DNA of 64,000 bases from Adiantum capillus-veneris (GCA_014529385.2 CM043959.1:14693809-14757808), one strand, 5' to 3'; positions 44,600 to 56,603 are shown, counted from the first letter of the stretch. Program-made: numbers and translations. The notes: generated from the sequence alone by a model not told the origin.

Positions 44600-45170
44600 A
44601 AGTGTTCTAGTTTTATAAAAAATGAATGATTGGTTTTGACTTCTCAGGGAGAACAAAGGCAATAAGTGTTTGCTCCACCTTGGCACCATTAGTATGTTGA
44701 ATAGGTAAGAATCAGGTAAGTCATCATCAACTCCCTGTGGCATTTCTCCATGTAGCAATTTAGACAAATGATCAACTCTCTGATGAGTTGTGCCCTTCTT
44801 GACTGCTACTTCAAAATCAAACTCAAGCAATATTATAAACCATCTAACAATACACCTAGTATTACAAGGTTTTACAAGGGTTGTTGACTAAGTACAATAA
44901 TGCTTTTTGATTCACAAAGAATATAAACTTGTTTGCAAGAAGGTAATGCCTAAAATTCTTGACCACATAAATCATTCCTAAGCCCTCTTGCTCAGTGGTC
45001 ATGTAGCTCTGCTTGGCACAATTTAATTGTCTGCTAGAATAGCTTGGAAAGTCCATATTTGCCTCTCTAGGCTCTAGCAATATGCAACCTATAGCAAATG
45101 TTGACGCATCAACATGAACATGAAAGATCTTTGTCCATTCAAGAGCTTTCAAAATTGAAGAAAATGCCAG
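44600..45170 (-). pseudogene. RNase H of element H (broken)
   Basis: FHVHVDASTFAIGCILLEPR, SSRQLNCAKQSYMTTEQEGL and MIYVVKNFRHYLLANKFIFF cover RNase H (44862-45152). After a stop, MLEFDFEVAVKKGTTHQRVD, then HLSKLLHGEMPQGVDDDLPD, continues to 44546. The same blocks, more decayed, occur in J at 52931-53260. Confidence 0.82.
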
Positions 45171-45173
45171 TCT

Positions 45174-46272
45174 CTACTTTAATTTGTGAAATGTTTCTTT
45201 GCATGCTGAATCAGTCCACTGAAATTTTGTAATTATTGTATAGAGAGATTTTGCAATAATAACATACATATAGATAAATTTTCTACAGTATTTACATTGG
45301 TCCATAAACGCTTGTATTTCTTTGGTCTTAATAGGCCTAGGCACGGAAATAATGACCCGTATCTTCTCTAGATCCATGGATATACCATTCTTGGGAACAA
45401 TGTATCCCAAAAAATTTCCATGTTGTACTACAAAGATAAATTTCTCCGGATTTGAGCATATGCGATATGTTTTGCATTTCTCAAAAATCTTTGTCAGATG
45501 TCCAATATGCTCTATTTTTTGCAAGGAATGCATGCATAGGTCATCCATATAGATCTCTATGAACTATCTCAGGTATTCCTTGAATGCATGGCTCATCAAC
45601 CTTTGGAATGTGGCAAGTGAATTGGTTAAAACAAATGGCATGACTCTATAGGCATAAATGCCCCATTTTGTCACAAAGGCTGTTCTATGCTAGTTTTTTG
45701 GCTTAATGGCTAGCTGGTTGTAGCCTGAGAAATTGTCAAAAACGTTATATAGGCGTCCTTTCCTACAACTCTTTAAGCACGTGATTTGTAATACATAAGG
45801 GATAAGTGTTTCAAATAGTGGCTACATTTATCTATTTGAGATTCACACAAATTTGTAATTTTCCTTTGTTTTTGCACCACCACAATCAGAGATACCCGAT
45901 CTATGTGTTCAATCTCAAAGATAAACTCGACTTCTTTTAGTTTGTTAATTTTCTCTTAGTTCTTTTTTGCAAAAGTTTCATTGTAGGTATAAGGATGTTG
46001 CCTTCGAGGTTTAGCATCACTCTTAAGGGGTGTTGTATATTGAAAAATATCCGAATATACTCCCTTAAATCTTTTTATGACCATGCAAACACATCTTTAT
46101 ATTGTTTGAGCGTCACAATTAGTAGTTGCTCTTCCTCTTTAGAGATATCGATGGCGATATAGGCTGGTCTTGGTTCTTTCCCACGCTTAGCTAAATCAAT
46201 TTGCTTAGCATTTTCAGGTCCATCATATGATGTTTTTGGTTCCTTAAGTTCTTGGATAGGTTGTTGAACCAC
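45174..46272 (-). pseudogene. reverse transcriptase of element H (broken, YMDD intact)
   Basis: The N-terminal part (46075-46272) ends LLIVTLKQYKDVFAWS, a typical entry to Athila/Tat RT. Motifs follow in shifting frames: KNKGKLQICVNLK, NVFDNFSGYNQLAIKPKN, FVTKWGIYAYRVMPFVLTNS, LATFQRLMSHAFKEYLR, then the catalytic IYMDDLCMHSL with YMDD codons at 45540-45551. The RT connection domain (NFLGYIVPKNGISMDLEKIR, IQAFMDQCKYCRKFIYMYV) is at 45174-45480. The usual MPFGLTNAP motif is altered to MPFVLTNSL. Confidence 0.86.
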
Positions 46273-46894
46273 AATTTTCCTATCTTGAATAGTATATCTT
46301 GTGTAATGAGGGGATGCATCAAATTTTTTGATATCAAATCCCTCGTCACTCTCTCAACTTTAGTTGTCCAAACCTCTTTAAGGGTTCTCTTTAGCTCTCT
46401 ATATTTTTGCTTGCATTATATTTGTGTCATTCTAGGTGACTTCTTAGTTGTGCTTTTGGGTTCCCTTTTCTAGGTTTCTTTGGGTTTGAATTTGTATCCT
46501 TGGGCTACACAAATCTTCTAGTAATATTACCCTTGACACGATCCGAGGCTCCTATGTGCATCAAATAATATGTTTTGTTCTTTATCTTAGGCGTTGAATC
46601 TTGGCTTTTTGGTTTTGCAACCATTTCACTTGATATCGTTCTTGCTTTTGTGGTTTCTGGTTAGAGAAGTTATAAAATAGTTCTTCTCCTTCCTTTGTTT
46701 TCATTTCATTCCAGAGTCACCTAAAAATTCATCTTCCACATCTAACTCATTGAACGCATTATGTCAAGAATGTTGAAATTCTTCCTCTTGATCACTTAAA
46801 TCCCTAAGAGAGATTTTGTCAACTATACGTTTGCACTCTATTGTTTCATGTTCATCCTTATTGTCTGTGTTGGCTTCAGATCCTAAGATAGCTC

Positions 46895-47122
46895 TCACCA
46901 TCTAAAAAGCACTAAATTGTAGCTATCATTATCACATACTCGCATTGGGTTTTCTTTGTTCATGCATACATCAAGGGTAGCCAGTAATTGTTCCCACCCA
47001 AAGGGTTCAAAAAATTCTTCTGGAAATGGTTGAGAAATATAGTCCTTATCCTCTACTACTCTCTCCATTATGTAGTCTTCCTTATCCAAGCCCCCGCAAT
47101 CAGATGCTCTACACATCCACAA
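46895..47122 (-). pseudogene. protease-RT linker block of element H
   Basis: MWMCRASDCGG, YIMERVVEDKDYISQPFPEE and PFGWEQLLATLDVC align with the block at 13886-14030 of element I (LWMCG, ILERAIKNKDYIPKNFLEE, PLKWKHILATLVC). Function is unknown. Conservation between two distant copies shows that it belongs to the polyprotein. Confidence 0.7.
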
Positions 47123-47169
47123 CTCATGTTAAGCGTGTAGCCATGTTGACACTTGTTCTTCGTTAGCTG

Positions 47170-47680
47170 CTAAGGATTCAATTTTCTCCATAGGAGTCCT
47201 ATTGACATCCTATAGCTATGACTCATCATACTAATATTTATCGTAACATCTTTATGTCTTAAGTAGATGTAGTCATAACCCCAATCTTGCACCATTTTAA
47301 GTTGCTGCATAAATAGCCTTCCTAAAATGACATAAATAGCCTTCCTAAAATCTTGCACCATTTTAAGTTGCTGCATAAATAGCCTTCCTAAAATGACATC
47401 AAAATTTTTGCTCTTTCCAAAACATACTATTGCAAAAGTATGTTCATGATCTATTCTACAAGAGGATACTACAATTTGCTCAAGCAGACCCAACGGTCTC
47501 TCCACATATCCATCTACAAGTGGAAACTTCATTCTTTTCTTTCTTAGGATTTGTCTTCCCCATGTTTCTCGTATTTCCTTAGTTTTCTATGGCTACTCCT
47601 GCCCCACTATCAAGTATAGCAATTGTTTTAACTCCTTGGTGAGTCTATAGACAGAGTAGTGTTTCCTTCTTCCCCTTCAC
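47170..47680 (-). pseudogene. aspartic protease of element H
   Basis: GVKTIAILDSGAGVAI contains the catalytic DSG (codons 47603-47611). After a TAA and a short gap, VDGYVERPLGLLEQI, HTFAIVCFGKSKNFDVI and LGRLFMQQLKMVQD follow (47170-47532). The ILGR block is present twice because of an internal duplication. Relative to I the flap-end motif is ILGRLF in place of ILGRPF. Confidence 0.8.
47283..47414 (-). repeat. 66-bp in-frame duplication within the H protease
   Basis: Identical blocks start at 47283 and 47349 (AATCTTGCACCATTTTAAGT in the plus orientation) and continue through AAATAGCCTTCCTAAAATG. The 66-bp period is exactly 22 codons, so the reading frame and the doubled LGRLFMQQLKMVQD motif survive. 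Confidence 0.88.
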
Positions 47681-47751
47681 AATAATCTCCCACTTTGTTT
47701 TATGGTATTGGTTTCGGATTTGATTTATTCCCTAAGGTTCTCCAAATTGTG

Positions 47752-48100
47752 CTATGAATGGATTTTTATTCCTTTCTTGTTTGAGTGGTTACTCATGTCT
47801 TCCCATAAATGTGGTCTAATCTGTGACAACTTAGAGATAGTGATGGTGCATTGAATAGGGGTGGACATAAATTCCTGTAGGCCCCTTGTGTCCATCATTT
47901 TTAGAACTAACTTCCATTGGGATGGTACAGCTTTTATTTCAGACTTTGCCTCAAATTCTCCTACAAAATATGGTAAGGTGAGCAACATTTCAGGTTTGCT
48001 CCCTAACAACACTTCTATTCCTGCCTCCGCATACAATGATTATAAATCTCTCAAATAAATTTCTAGTCCCATGTTGATTTCTATGAGTGATGTAGACTAG
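47752..48100 (-). pseudogene. gag C-terminal block of element H
   Basis: EMLLTLPYFVGEFEAKSEIK, AVPSQWKLVL and KLSQIRPHLWEDMSNH match the region at 13060-13280 of element I. No known catalytic motif; assigned to gag by position before the protease. Confidence 0.65.
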
Positions 48101-48233
48101 AAAGTTGTGCTTCTGTCTTTTGCACTTTTGATTGCCTCCCATAGTTTATTTGGCCATGGCTCTTCAATTTCTAGAATTGATGCTACTATATTTTGTTGTC
48201 ATCACTAGTGTTGGGAAATATTTTGTTGTCTAG

Positions 48234-48632
48234 CTAATTAGAGAAATCTTTCACACTTGGTGTTGGTTTCTTAGTTTTTTTGTCTCCAAATGGGTTCATT
48301 CTATCACTTGGCTTAGAAGGAACTTTTGTGGTACTTTTTGGTGCTTGAATTGGAACTCCTGGTGGTCTTAATTTCTCAGGTGAAAAATATTGGCTATTCA
48401 ATGGTTGAAACCATGTTAATGTAGTTCCTTCCAAAGTCAACCCAAATTCCTCGTATTGAGTGTGAAAATTCATTACTTGTTCCGCCCTCAAGACCTGCTT
48501 GAAAAGTGAAACATGAGCATATAGATCTCTTGACCCACTGTACTTTTTGGCCACACATTTTGCCACTTGGAATGGTCGTACCCTTCTATTTTTTGTTATC
48601 ATGCTTACCACTCTTGGTTCTCCATGCAACAC
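48234..48632 (-). pseudogene. capsid-like gag domain of element H
   Basis: RDLYAHVSLFKQVLRAEQVM and GLTLEGTTLTWFQPLNSQYF match the retrotransposon gag (capsid) pattern in which an aromatic TWF follows a small-residue stretch. A Pro/Lys/Ser-rich tail follows (PPGVPIQAPKSTTKVPSKPS). 132 codons open, then broken. Confidence 0.72.
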
Positions 48633-49043
48633 CTCTCTATTGTCATGTCTTGTATGATGAACATCTCTAGGTTCAAAGACAAATTCTCAGTTTCTAGTCA
48701 TGTTTAGTATTGCAAGGGTTTCTGTGTCTCTATTCATTTTCATTGAAATTCTTGAACCCAAGGATTTCATAGGTCTAGGTGTTAAATATTGAGGTCTACT
48801 AAAGGATTAAGTCACTCTAGTTGTAGCTGGAGTAGATCCTTCAGCTCTTGACATGGTCTCAGCCCACAACAAGTCTTGACACACTTGGCATGAAATAATA
48901 TTGATGGAGTGATCCACGAAAGTATGTATAATTCTCTAGCTCCTTTTGATCCATCGTAGAGTATCATCACCCATATTTATCAAGCATCATAGCTTTTGTA
49001 TCTCTACCTACCAAGTAAGTAAAGACGTATACTCATTTTAGGT

Positions 49044-49085
49044 CGGACAATTCTTTAGCATATGGTTCATACCACACTTATAATA
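49044..49085 (-). pseudogene. degenerate zinc knuckle of element H gag
   Basis: YYKCGMNHMLKNCP fits CX2CX4HX4C except that the first Cys is Tyr. It lies between the gag N-terminal frame and the capsid-like frame. Confidence 0.5.
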
Positions 49086-49309
49086 AAGTATTTTTTTTCC
49101 ATTGTTGTACATATATATTCCCACATGAATATTGTCCGTATTGAGACAAATCATCTCATTTTCTTTCCTCAGTGTTGCACTTGGAAGTGTCAACTCAGGA
49201 ATTTTTCTTCCGACTTTGGGTCCACTTTTTGTTTCATGCCAGTCACCTCACATTTGTCCACAATGTTGGGATTTTCCACTACTAGATACATTATTCCTTT
49301 ATTGAAGTA

Positions 49310-49750
49310 TCAATTGCCACTATAGTCTATTGGCACTAGGTTCTTAAACTCACTAGGCCTTTCTTCTAGCTTAACATAGTAGCAGCCCATTCCGTCCTTA
49401 TAGATTTTGGCACTTTGTGCATTCTCATATTGAAATTGTAAGTGCAATAGCTTAATGAGTGGAGGAGGTTGCAATGTTCCTGCCCCCATGGCTTCTTTCA
49501 GCTCAAAATTCACACTTTTGAATGTTTTTGCCATGAAGATAAAGGAGCTTTTGGATGAAGAATCTGATAGACTATCCTCAAAAATTGGTTCTAAGGTCGA
49601 TAATGGTCCTTGATTGACACTCTCTTCCGTGGAAATAGTAGTAAATTGGTCTCCAACCGTAGGGTTTCTACTCTGATATAATCTACTAGATTCCCAATAC
49701 ATCAAGAAACACTCTGGCAAAAACTCGACCTTTTATGTCATCATTTTGCC
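49310..49750 (-). pseudogene. gag N-terminal region of element H
   Basis: Likely initiation ATGATGACA lies near 49746 and is followed at once by TAA. Then a 136-codon frame opens with LPECFLMYWESSRLYQSRNP, followed by an acidic Ser-rich part (EPIFEDSLSDSSSKSS), LKEAMGAGTLQPPPLIKLLH and YKDGMGCYYVKLEERPSEF. No family motif beyond its position in the element. Confidence 0.5.
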
Positions 49751-51010
49751 TTCAATTTCCCAGATTTGAAGTAACCTTGATCAACACACTTTAGCTTCTA
49801 CAACTAGTATAAAGGAACACTTGATGGCTATAAGTTTACAACCAATCTATTAGTCAAATTCTACAGTCCACAAGGTTCTTTGCGCTTTGGTCAAAATTCT
49901 TTATTTCGTTTGTAAAACCCACAAACCAACTCTAATTTGAATTTTGAAAGGACCACTATGATGCTAGAGACTATTACTAGCTCTGGTATTAATTTGACTC
50001 AAAAGTGTGTCATGGGGTCATGAATTCCGATCCACGTACCTTAGTGCTAGATTGCACTAAACCTTGGCACACTAATCATTCCCAATCCCTTGGTTCCTTT
50101 TATCTAGATGTCAAGTGGTTTGATCCCTTTTGATCACCCAAAAGTTATGGTCTATTCGGTGATTTTAGTTCTTGGATCACTTTTGCCCTGTTTTGACCCA
50201 CTTCTTTGAGTCTTTTGATACCCTTGTTTTTAGATGAATTGTTTGTATTGGTCTCTACGACAAGAATGTTTGGTCTGTGTCCAAAAACTCAGTAGGGGGA
50301 CAAAGGTCAATGATATTCCCAATTTCTGGTCAGTTTTTAAGATTTTCTTGCTTTTGGCCCAATTTATTGATTTTGGGTAGGTTTGATGTATCAATTTTCT
50401 ACCCAAAGTATATATCTAGCATTCTAGAACCTCATAGGACCCTCTCGTATCAGTTTTTGCTCAAACTGCTATAAGGGGTCATGGATTGTGATCGATGTTT
50501 GGTCACCTTTTGGCATGAAACTTCTTAGTTAAGCTCTTTATGGTTTATTTTACATCTTTTTGAACTTATTTTTGGGTTTGTATCATCTCTTAAGCTCTAT
50601 TCAAGTTTATGGTCTCAACTACCATATGGTTTTGACAAAAAAAAAATCTTTGATCCTTTTTGCCTAATTTGATGGTTGTTGGTACTACTTTACCTATTCC
50701 TAAGTAGTGAATTGAATCTTATGGACAAAAACAAACAAATCGTACAAAATTGAAAGAAAAAAATAATCTGGAGCAATACTTTCAAAGGATTGGAAAATAT
50801 GGAAAATAAAATTCTTTTATATCTCAATCATAACCTCTCAATACCTCTCAAGTCTAGATTTAGCAAGTCCTCGACTTCTAGCCTCTATCAAGTACTAAAT
50901 CCCGTATTTAGCTTTATTGCCTACTAATGTGTAAATAAAATGGAGATTAATATCAAAGGTCTTTAAGTCAGAAGCTACAAGTAGGCCACTCACCACCTAA
51001 GGAGTACTAT
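49751..51010 (-). other. untranslated leader of element H
   Basis: Between PBS and gag there are about 1.26 kb without motifs on either strand. A long leader is common in Athila/Tat elements. Nothing else is recognised. Confidence 0.45.
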
Positions 51011-51028
51011 CCCTAGCAACGGCACCAA
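51011..51028 (-). promoter_or_regulatory. primer-binding site of element H
   Basis: On the minus strand TTGGTGCCGTTGCTAGGG follows the LTR end CACTAACA. It is of the TGG(C/T)GCCGTTGC type used by many Tat/Athila elements and clearly not the iMet type used by A, C and E. Confidence 0.75.
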
Positions 51029-51937
51029 TGTTAGTGGATCACCATGATGGACATCATGTCAATACTTAGAGAAGTGACTCAAATGGGGCTCAAAGACTCT
51101 TTGAGGGTGTCAATCTCAAGAAGTGAACCTATGAAATAAGCCAACTATCACACTAGCATATCTATCACTCTCTAGCCAAGAAATTTACTTATGTCCTATG
51201 CCGCTTTGCTCAGTCATCACGCCATTTCAACACTCAAACAATATCCAAATGCTATGAAATTTTAGAAGGAGGTCTAAGACACTTTGGGGCACTATCCTAC
51301 CAAGTCTAGTCACAATCTGAAAGGGTCTCAAAATCACAATCCATAATAATCATCGTACCCAAAACTACATTAGAGCACATCAAATAGGTTGTTTTATGGT
51401 CTAGGAACACTCTCTTACGGTCAAAACTTCAAAATATAACCATTAAAGCACTCAAAAGTGCAAATTTATCTCACAAATTCATAGACCCAAACCACAACCA
51501 AATTGGCAATGATTACCCTTAATTGAAAGAGCATGACAAAGAACACAATAAAATAATCAAAATCAAATTTGGATTACAAGAGTTTGAGAAAAATCGATTA
51601 CAAGTATGACAGAGTAGCTCTTCTTATCCGTACGTTTATTGCTTAATGAACTCTTGATAATAATTGTTGTTCAAACTAAGGTGTTTTCACTTAAATACCA
51701 AGGGGTTTTTTGCATAGCCAAATGGTTGGCCATACAAAATTCAACTCAAATACAAATGTAAACCTCATGATTAAAATCTAATCCATGGTTCTTTCTATAC
51801 AATTACAAGGCTTTGGGAAATAATAGAATATAAAAAAATTTATCGTTTACAATTAGGGGTTCTGACTAGAAGGCGACATTGGCAGCTTTGGTCAAACAAT
51901 AAAGACCTCTGTGTGTAGTTCTTGATATATGTCAACA
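51029..51937 (-). repeat. 5' LTR of element H
   Basis: 909 bp. On the minus strand it starts TGTTGACATATATC and ends GGATCCACTAACA, giving inverted TGTT/AACA ends. PBS adjoins one end and interrupted J pol coding sequence adjoins the other. No 3' partner is present. Confidence 0.75.
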
Positions 51938-52730
51938 TACAATACCTATGAGAGATGATGCAAAATCAAGTAGGTAAAGGTTCCACACCTACAATGAAAT
52001 CTTTGTCAAGAAAATCAAGGAACAGATAGAGAAGCTTAATTTATTTATAAAATTGAACACACAGATTGGGTATCTATGATTGTGGTAGTTTCTCAGAGAA
52101 ATGGAAATTTGAAAGAGTGTGTTAATCTCAAAAAGATAAACGCAGCTAGCATTAGAAATATTTTTTTTCTTTCTATTATGGATCAAGTCTTGGAAAGAGT
52201 TGCTAAAAAAGGAGTCTTTAGATTTTTGGATGGATTTTTGTGTTATAATCAATCAGTCATAGACCCAAAAGAATAGCACAAAACCACTTATGCTATTGAA
52301 TGGGGTATATTTTCATATAGGGGCATGCCCTTTGGGTTAACCAATGCTCCCACCACATTCTAAAGACTAATGAGTCATGGTTTTAAGGAGTATCTACTTA
52401 ATTTCCTTGAAGTTTACACAAATGACCTATGTGTGCACTCATCCATACAAGTAAACCGTTTTAAACACCTCAAGAAAGTCTTTGAAAAATACCGCTTATA
52501 CAAGATTTGTTTGAATCGTGAAAATGTATATTCATGGTTAGGGAGAACAAAATTCTTGGATATATAGTTTACAAAAACAAAATTTCTATAGACATGGAAA
52601 AGGTTATGGTCATTGAAAAAATTCCAAGGCTTATAAATGTAAAGAGAATTTCAACCTTTCATGAAACATTGTGGATACTATCAAAGATTTGTTTACATGT
52701 ACATAGTTATTACAAAACTTATATATAACT
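51938..52730 (+). pseudogene. reverse transcriptase of element J (broken)
   Basis: It begins with IPMRDDAKSSR, the usual pre-RT motif, then [68 protein letters not shown] and LMSHGFKEYLLNFLEVYTND. The catalytic YMDD is YTND, with Met and the first Asp both changed. HLKKVFEKYRLYKICLNREN follows, and the connection part (GYYQRFVYMY) is shifted. Inactive. Confidence 0.84.
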
Positions 52731-53270
52731 ACTCTCTTTGTATGTATTGATGAATTTCAAGAGTATTTAAAAAGCTTAAGGAAGCTTTGTCATCTACTCT
52801 AATATTGAAAGCTTTAGATTAGATTTTCATGTGCATGTTGATCCTTTAAACTTTGCAATTGTTTTTTTTTCCTAGCCCAACTAAGAGATGGAACACTTGA
52901 TTTTCCAATCTCATATGCTAGTAGAGACAATTGAACACAGTAGAGAAGAATTACACCACAACAAAAATAGAGGATCTAGGTATAATTTATGTGATCAAAG
53001 TGTTCAAACATGACTTATCAAAAAATAAGTTTGTGCTCTTTGTAGAGCACCATGTACCACTCTATATAGTCAACAAGCCTTGTAATATCAGATGGTTCAT
53101 CAATTTATTAAAATTTGATTTTACAATAGTTATTAAAAATGGAACCACTCATCAAAGATTTGATCTGTTATCTAAAATCACATCCAGATAACCCCCAAGG
53201 GAGTTGATGATGACTTACCATATGCTTACCTATTTTCCATAAAAATGATTCCTAGATGGTCAAAAGATTT
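52731..53270 (+). pseudogene. RNase H of element J (broken)
   Basis: KIEDLGIIYVIKVFKHDLSK, NKFVLFVEHHVPLYIVNKPC, FDFTIVIKNGTTHQRFDLLS and, after a shift, GVDDDLPYAYLFSIKMIPRW align with H at 44546-45152. Confidence 0.8.
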
Positions 53271-53699
53271 GGTTACTTTGATGACCATAACACAAGGTAA
53301 ATCTTAGATTCATCTTCCTATAACATCAAATTTGATCGAGCAATTTTCCATGTATAAATTATTAGCAATAAGATTATACATGAACAATAAACATGGAGTT
53401 TTATTTTTGTGTGTTAGCCCAGAAAAATAAGCTAACTACTTCAATCAAGCACATACTATAGGAATTTGAATCCATTTTGCTGAGGATCAAACCACAAGAA
53501 GTCTTGAATAGCTAGGAGTACATTGGTGTACTATGAGAGGTGATGGTCGTGCTTATGGAGAACAACGCTTTTAATGCCAAAAGCAAACACTTGTATGTCA
53601 TGCTACTTTGTTCCAAATATCCCTTATTCCAAAGTGCAGCAAATATTTGATAGAGTACTTGACAAATAGGAGTTTTTCTGAAAACATGAGTAAATACCA

Positions 53700-54139
53700 C
53701 CAAAGGAAAATTGGAACAAAAGCTATGAGCTACATATTGATTGAAAACCAATTGTATAGAAGAGGAAAAGATCAATAGCTACAGGTATTTGCTAATGAAG
53801 ATGAATATATACCAATTCTAAACCAAGCACATGCAGGTCGAATAAGGGCTCATGATACCATGGCTAGAGTGATATTGATGGCTAGAATTTGATGGCCAAC
53901 ACTATTTTCCAATAATAAAGTGTTTGTTTAGCAATGTGATGCTTGCTAAAGGTATAAAATGCCAACCAAACTAGATAGTAAGCCATTACGACCAATGATG
54001 AGGAGAAGAAAATTTACCAAGTGGGGAATAGATTTCATAGGACCTATTCAGCCGCTAGCCTATGAAACACATGCACATATATTATTGTGTCCATTGATTA
54101 TGTAATCAATTGGAATGAAGCACATTCTACTATGAAAAA
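53700..54139 (+). pseudogene. integrase N-terminus of element J, cut by K
   Basis: Zinc-finger part AHAGRIRAHDTMARVILMAR, WPTLFSNNKVFV, CDAC-stop-RYKMPTKLD (53826-53970), then KWGIDFIGPIQPLAYETHA with the first catalytic Asp (about 54018-54075). In a shifted frame IVSIDYVINWNEAHSTMKN runs to 54139, where the copia LTR begins. Confidence 0.78.
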
Positions 54140-54519
54140 TGATTCAAGTGTAAAGATATAGATAAGGAGAGAGCTTGAGCTTTTGCAAGACACACGCACA
54201 CAACCAAGAGAGCACATGATGGAGATGGATGCACAAATATGCTTCTTCTTCTTCTTCACTACTCAAAATGATCATGAGGTTTACAAAACATAAGAGGAAA
54301 TACAACATAATAAGAGGCACTTATAATCATCAATGTGAAACTGCTAGTGAGTGAGCTAGCTAAGTGTGTGGCCATTAGTCTTGATAGGTAGAGCATGTCG
54401 ACAAAGTCTAGCTATAGTACCATTGGTGATTATCCTTGCGTCTGCTACCTTGTGATAAGTGATAAATGTAGTTGAGAAGTCATCTAGGCATGCTATCTAT
54501 TAAGCTTGATATCTCAACA
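54140..54519 (-). repeat. 3' LTR of copia element K
   Basis: On the minus strand it starts TGTTGAGATATCAAGC after a purine-rich GATGAGGAG and ends CACTTGAATCA, where J integrase resumes. 380 bp, TG...CA. The matching 5' LTR is absent. Confidence 0.68.
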
Positions 54520-56050
54520 CTCCTCATCAAGCTCAACACCATCTCTCATTCTTCAAGCATAGCTCAAAATAGCCTCAGCTTCACTACTTGTAGGGCCTTT
54601 GAAGATGTCTATAATCTACTCATCTATCCTCATGTACCTAAGATTGATGTTACCAGCTAAGAACGTGTCTCTGATGAAGTGGTAGTGCACCTCAATGTTC
54701 TTCATCCTCTCATTGAACACTAGGTTCCGTGCCAGTTGTTTACTACTAAGGTTGTCGTAGTAGATGAAAATTGGTCTCTAAACTTGTATGCCCAACTCTG
54801 TAAATAGCATCTCCAACCATGCTACCTCACATACTGCTACTACAACACCCCTATACTCAGCCTCCAACCTCAACAAAGCACCATGGGTTGCTTCTTGCTA
54901 CTCCATGTGATAGCAACACTTCCAAGTGAAAACATGAAGCCATTGGTAGATTGTCAATCATAGAATACTACCCAATCTACATCCATTTAACTACAAACGG
55001 CACATCCATGCCATCCTCATAAAAGAGTGCATAATCCAAGGTAGCACTCACATAGCACAATGTGTGCCTCATTGAATCCAAATGTGACTTCCTAGAAACC
55101 TATATAAATTGACGCTAAAGCCCAACTATGTAATTCAAATCTGGTCATGCACCTTCAAATTTTGAAATAGGCTTACAACTAGCCATAGTATAATTTGATA
55201 GATATCCAATACATACGGCCTTTTTGACAAACATTATGCCTCTTTCATGCAAATAATTTCAATGCCTAAGAAATAATGCAGCTCCCCCAAACATTTCATG
55301 TCAAATTATTGCTTTAAGAGGCCCTTTACATGCTCAACTCTAGCTGCATGATTGCCACCAACAATCAAATCATAAACATAGATGCATATGATCACAATAT
55401 CTATCTCATTCTCTTGCACGTACAAAGAGTGATTTGCATTAGCCATACACAAACAGTAGTAACCAAATAGGCTACAATCTTAGTATGCCAGTCTTTAGGC
55501 TCTTGCTTTAGCCCATAAAGTGTTTTCCTTGCCTTGCATGCATATTTGGGATATCTCACATCCTCGTATCTCTATGGGCTGCTACATATACACTTCTTCA
55601 TGCAGGTCACCATGCAAGAAGGAATTCTTCACATCCATTTGATGCAACACCCAACCTTTGCTATAGCCACTATAATAATGGCACAAATAGTATCCATCTT
55701 AGCTATGGGTTTGAACATCTCCTCATAATCAATGCCATAAGTTTGTCCATAACCTTTGGGTACCAATCTACCCTTCTACTAGCTCATAGTCCCATCCATG
55801 TCATGCTTCACCTTGTAAACCCATTTACATCCAATCACATTCTTACCTTTTGGAAATGGTACCATTTCCCATGTCTCAATAGAATCAAGTACATTCATCT
55901 CTTCATCCATAGTTTGATTCCACTTGGGATATCCAATAGCATCCTCAAAACATGTAGGATCTAACTCTTGTACAATCTTTGCCATAAATGCACAATGGTG
56001 AGCCACATAATTGTCATAAGTCAACCTTTGCACAAGATTCAAGATCACTA
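54520..56050 (-). pseudogene. Ty1/copia reverse transcriptase and RNase H (element K)
   Basis: From the right on the minus strand: AIGYPKWNQTMDEEMNVLDS, TWEMVPFPKGKNVIGCKWVY (copia RT entry), [17 protein letters not shown], then YVYDLIVGGNHAARVEHVKG with the catalytic YVDD changed to YVYD (codons 55369-55380). Next come HTLCYVSATLDYALFY and a RNase H tail with YRGVVVAVCEVAWLEMLF-like sequence and HFIRDTFLAGNINLRYMRID near 54640. Gag, protease and integrase are missing to the right of 56050. Only the first block (89 codons) is open; the rest has many stops. Confidence 0.85.
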
Positions 56051-56603
56051 CAAAAGCCTTATTTTTAGCTTGTATCCTTCTTAATTAGTTCCTAGCATAG
56101 TTTTTATTCCAACGGTTTTTAATTCAATATCATCCAAATAATCTTTCATCAGACAATGGCTATTGTTAACAATCTCTTTATTAAACTTTAACTATTGATC
56201 ATGGCCAACCTACAACAACAAGGTTTTCTCTACACTAATGGAGCCTTTGTACAAAGATTTTTTTAATCAATTATTGAAGTTCAGGGCAACAACCCTCTTT
56301 GAAAACCAACTTGACATCGCCCACAAATGCAGCATGGGCACCAACCTGCATTGCGCACCAACACGACATCGTGCACCAATGCAGCATCAAACTGCCATAC
56401 AAAACATTTGTTTCTTCTCAAAATGCAATTCCCAATTCATTCAAACTTAATGCAACGAGTATTTAAGCATCAAATAGTAATTCCTACCTAAGTTTTGTAT
56501 AAAAAAGCATGTGTTTAATTTATTCAGCTTGTATTCTCTTTTTCGGGTTTCCTAAGGTGGACCAGGGCATGAATCTATCTAATTGATGCAGTAACTTTAA
56601 AAA
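56051..56603. other. unassigned sequence
   Basis: No RT-like or gene-like reading continues from K. Around 56320-56400 a short GCACCAA/ATGCAGCAT motif recurs three times. Nothing else is seen. Confidence 0.4.

Larger units (their letters stand above)
43960..51937 (-). mobile_element. Athila/Tat-like Ty3/gypsy element H, 3'-truncated
   Basis: Order on the minus strand: 5' LTR (51029-51937), PBS, long leader, gag, protease, RT, RNase H, integrase, ending near 43960. The 3' LTR is missing. The RT/RNase H sequences (YMDDLCMHSL, THQRVDHLSKLLHGE) are close to those of element J, which lies head-on to the right. J pol sequence begins exactly where the H LTR ends, so H inserted into J in the opposite orientation. 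All genes carry stops. Confidence 0.82.
51938..54139 (+). mobile_element. Athila/Tat-like Ty3/gypsy remnant J (RT to integrase)
   Basis: Plus-strand pol in the order RT, RNase H, integrase, bounded on the left by the H LTR and on the right by copia element K. It is more decayed than H. Neither LTR, gag nor protease is present. Confidence 0.8.

Noticed and set aside
49991..50010. AGCTCTGGTATTAA as a primer-binding site
   Set aside because: On the minus strand it gives TTAATACCAGAGCT, not the TGGTATCAGAGC orientation needed, and no LTR end adjoins. The site at 51011-51028 fits H far better.
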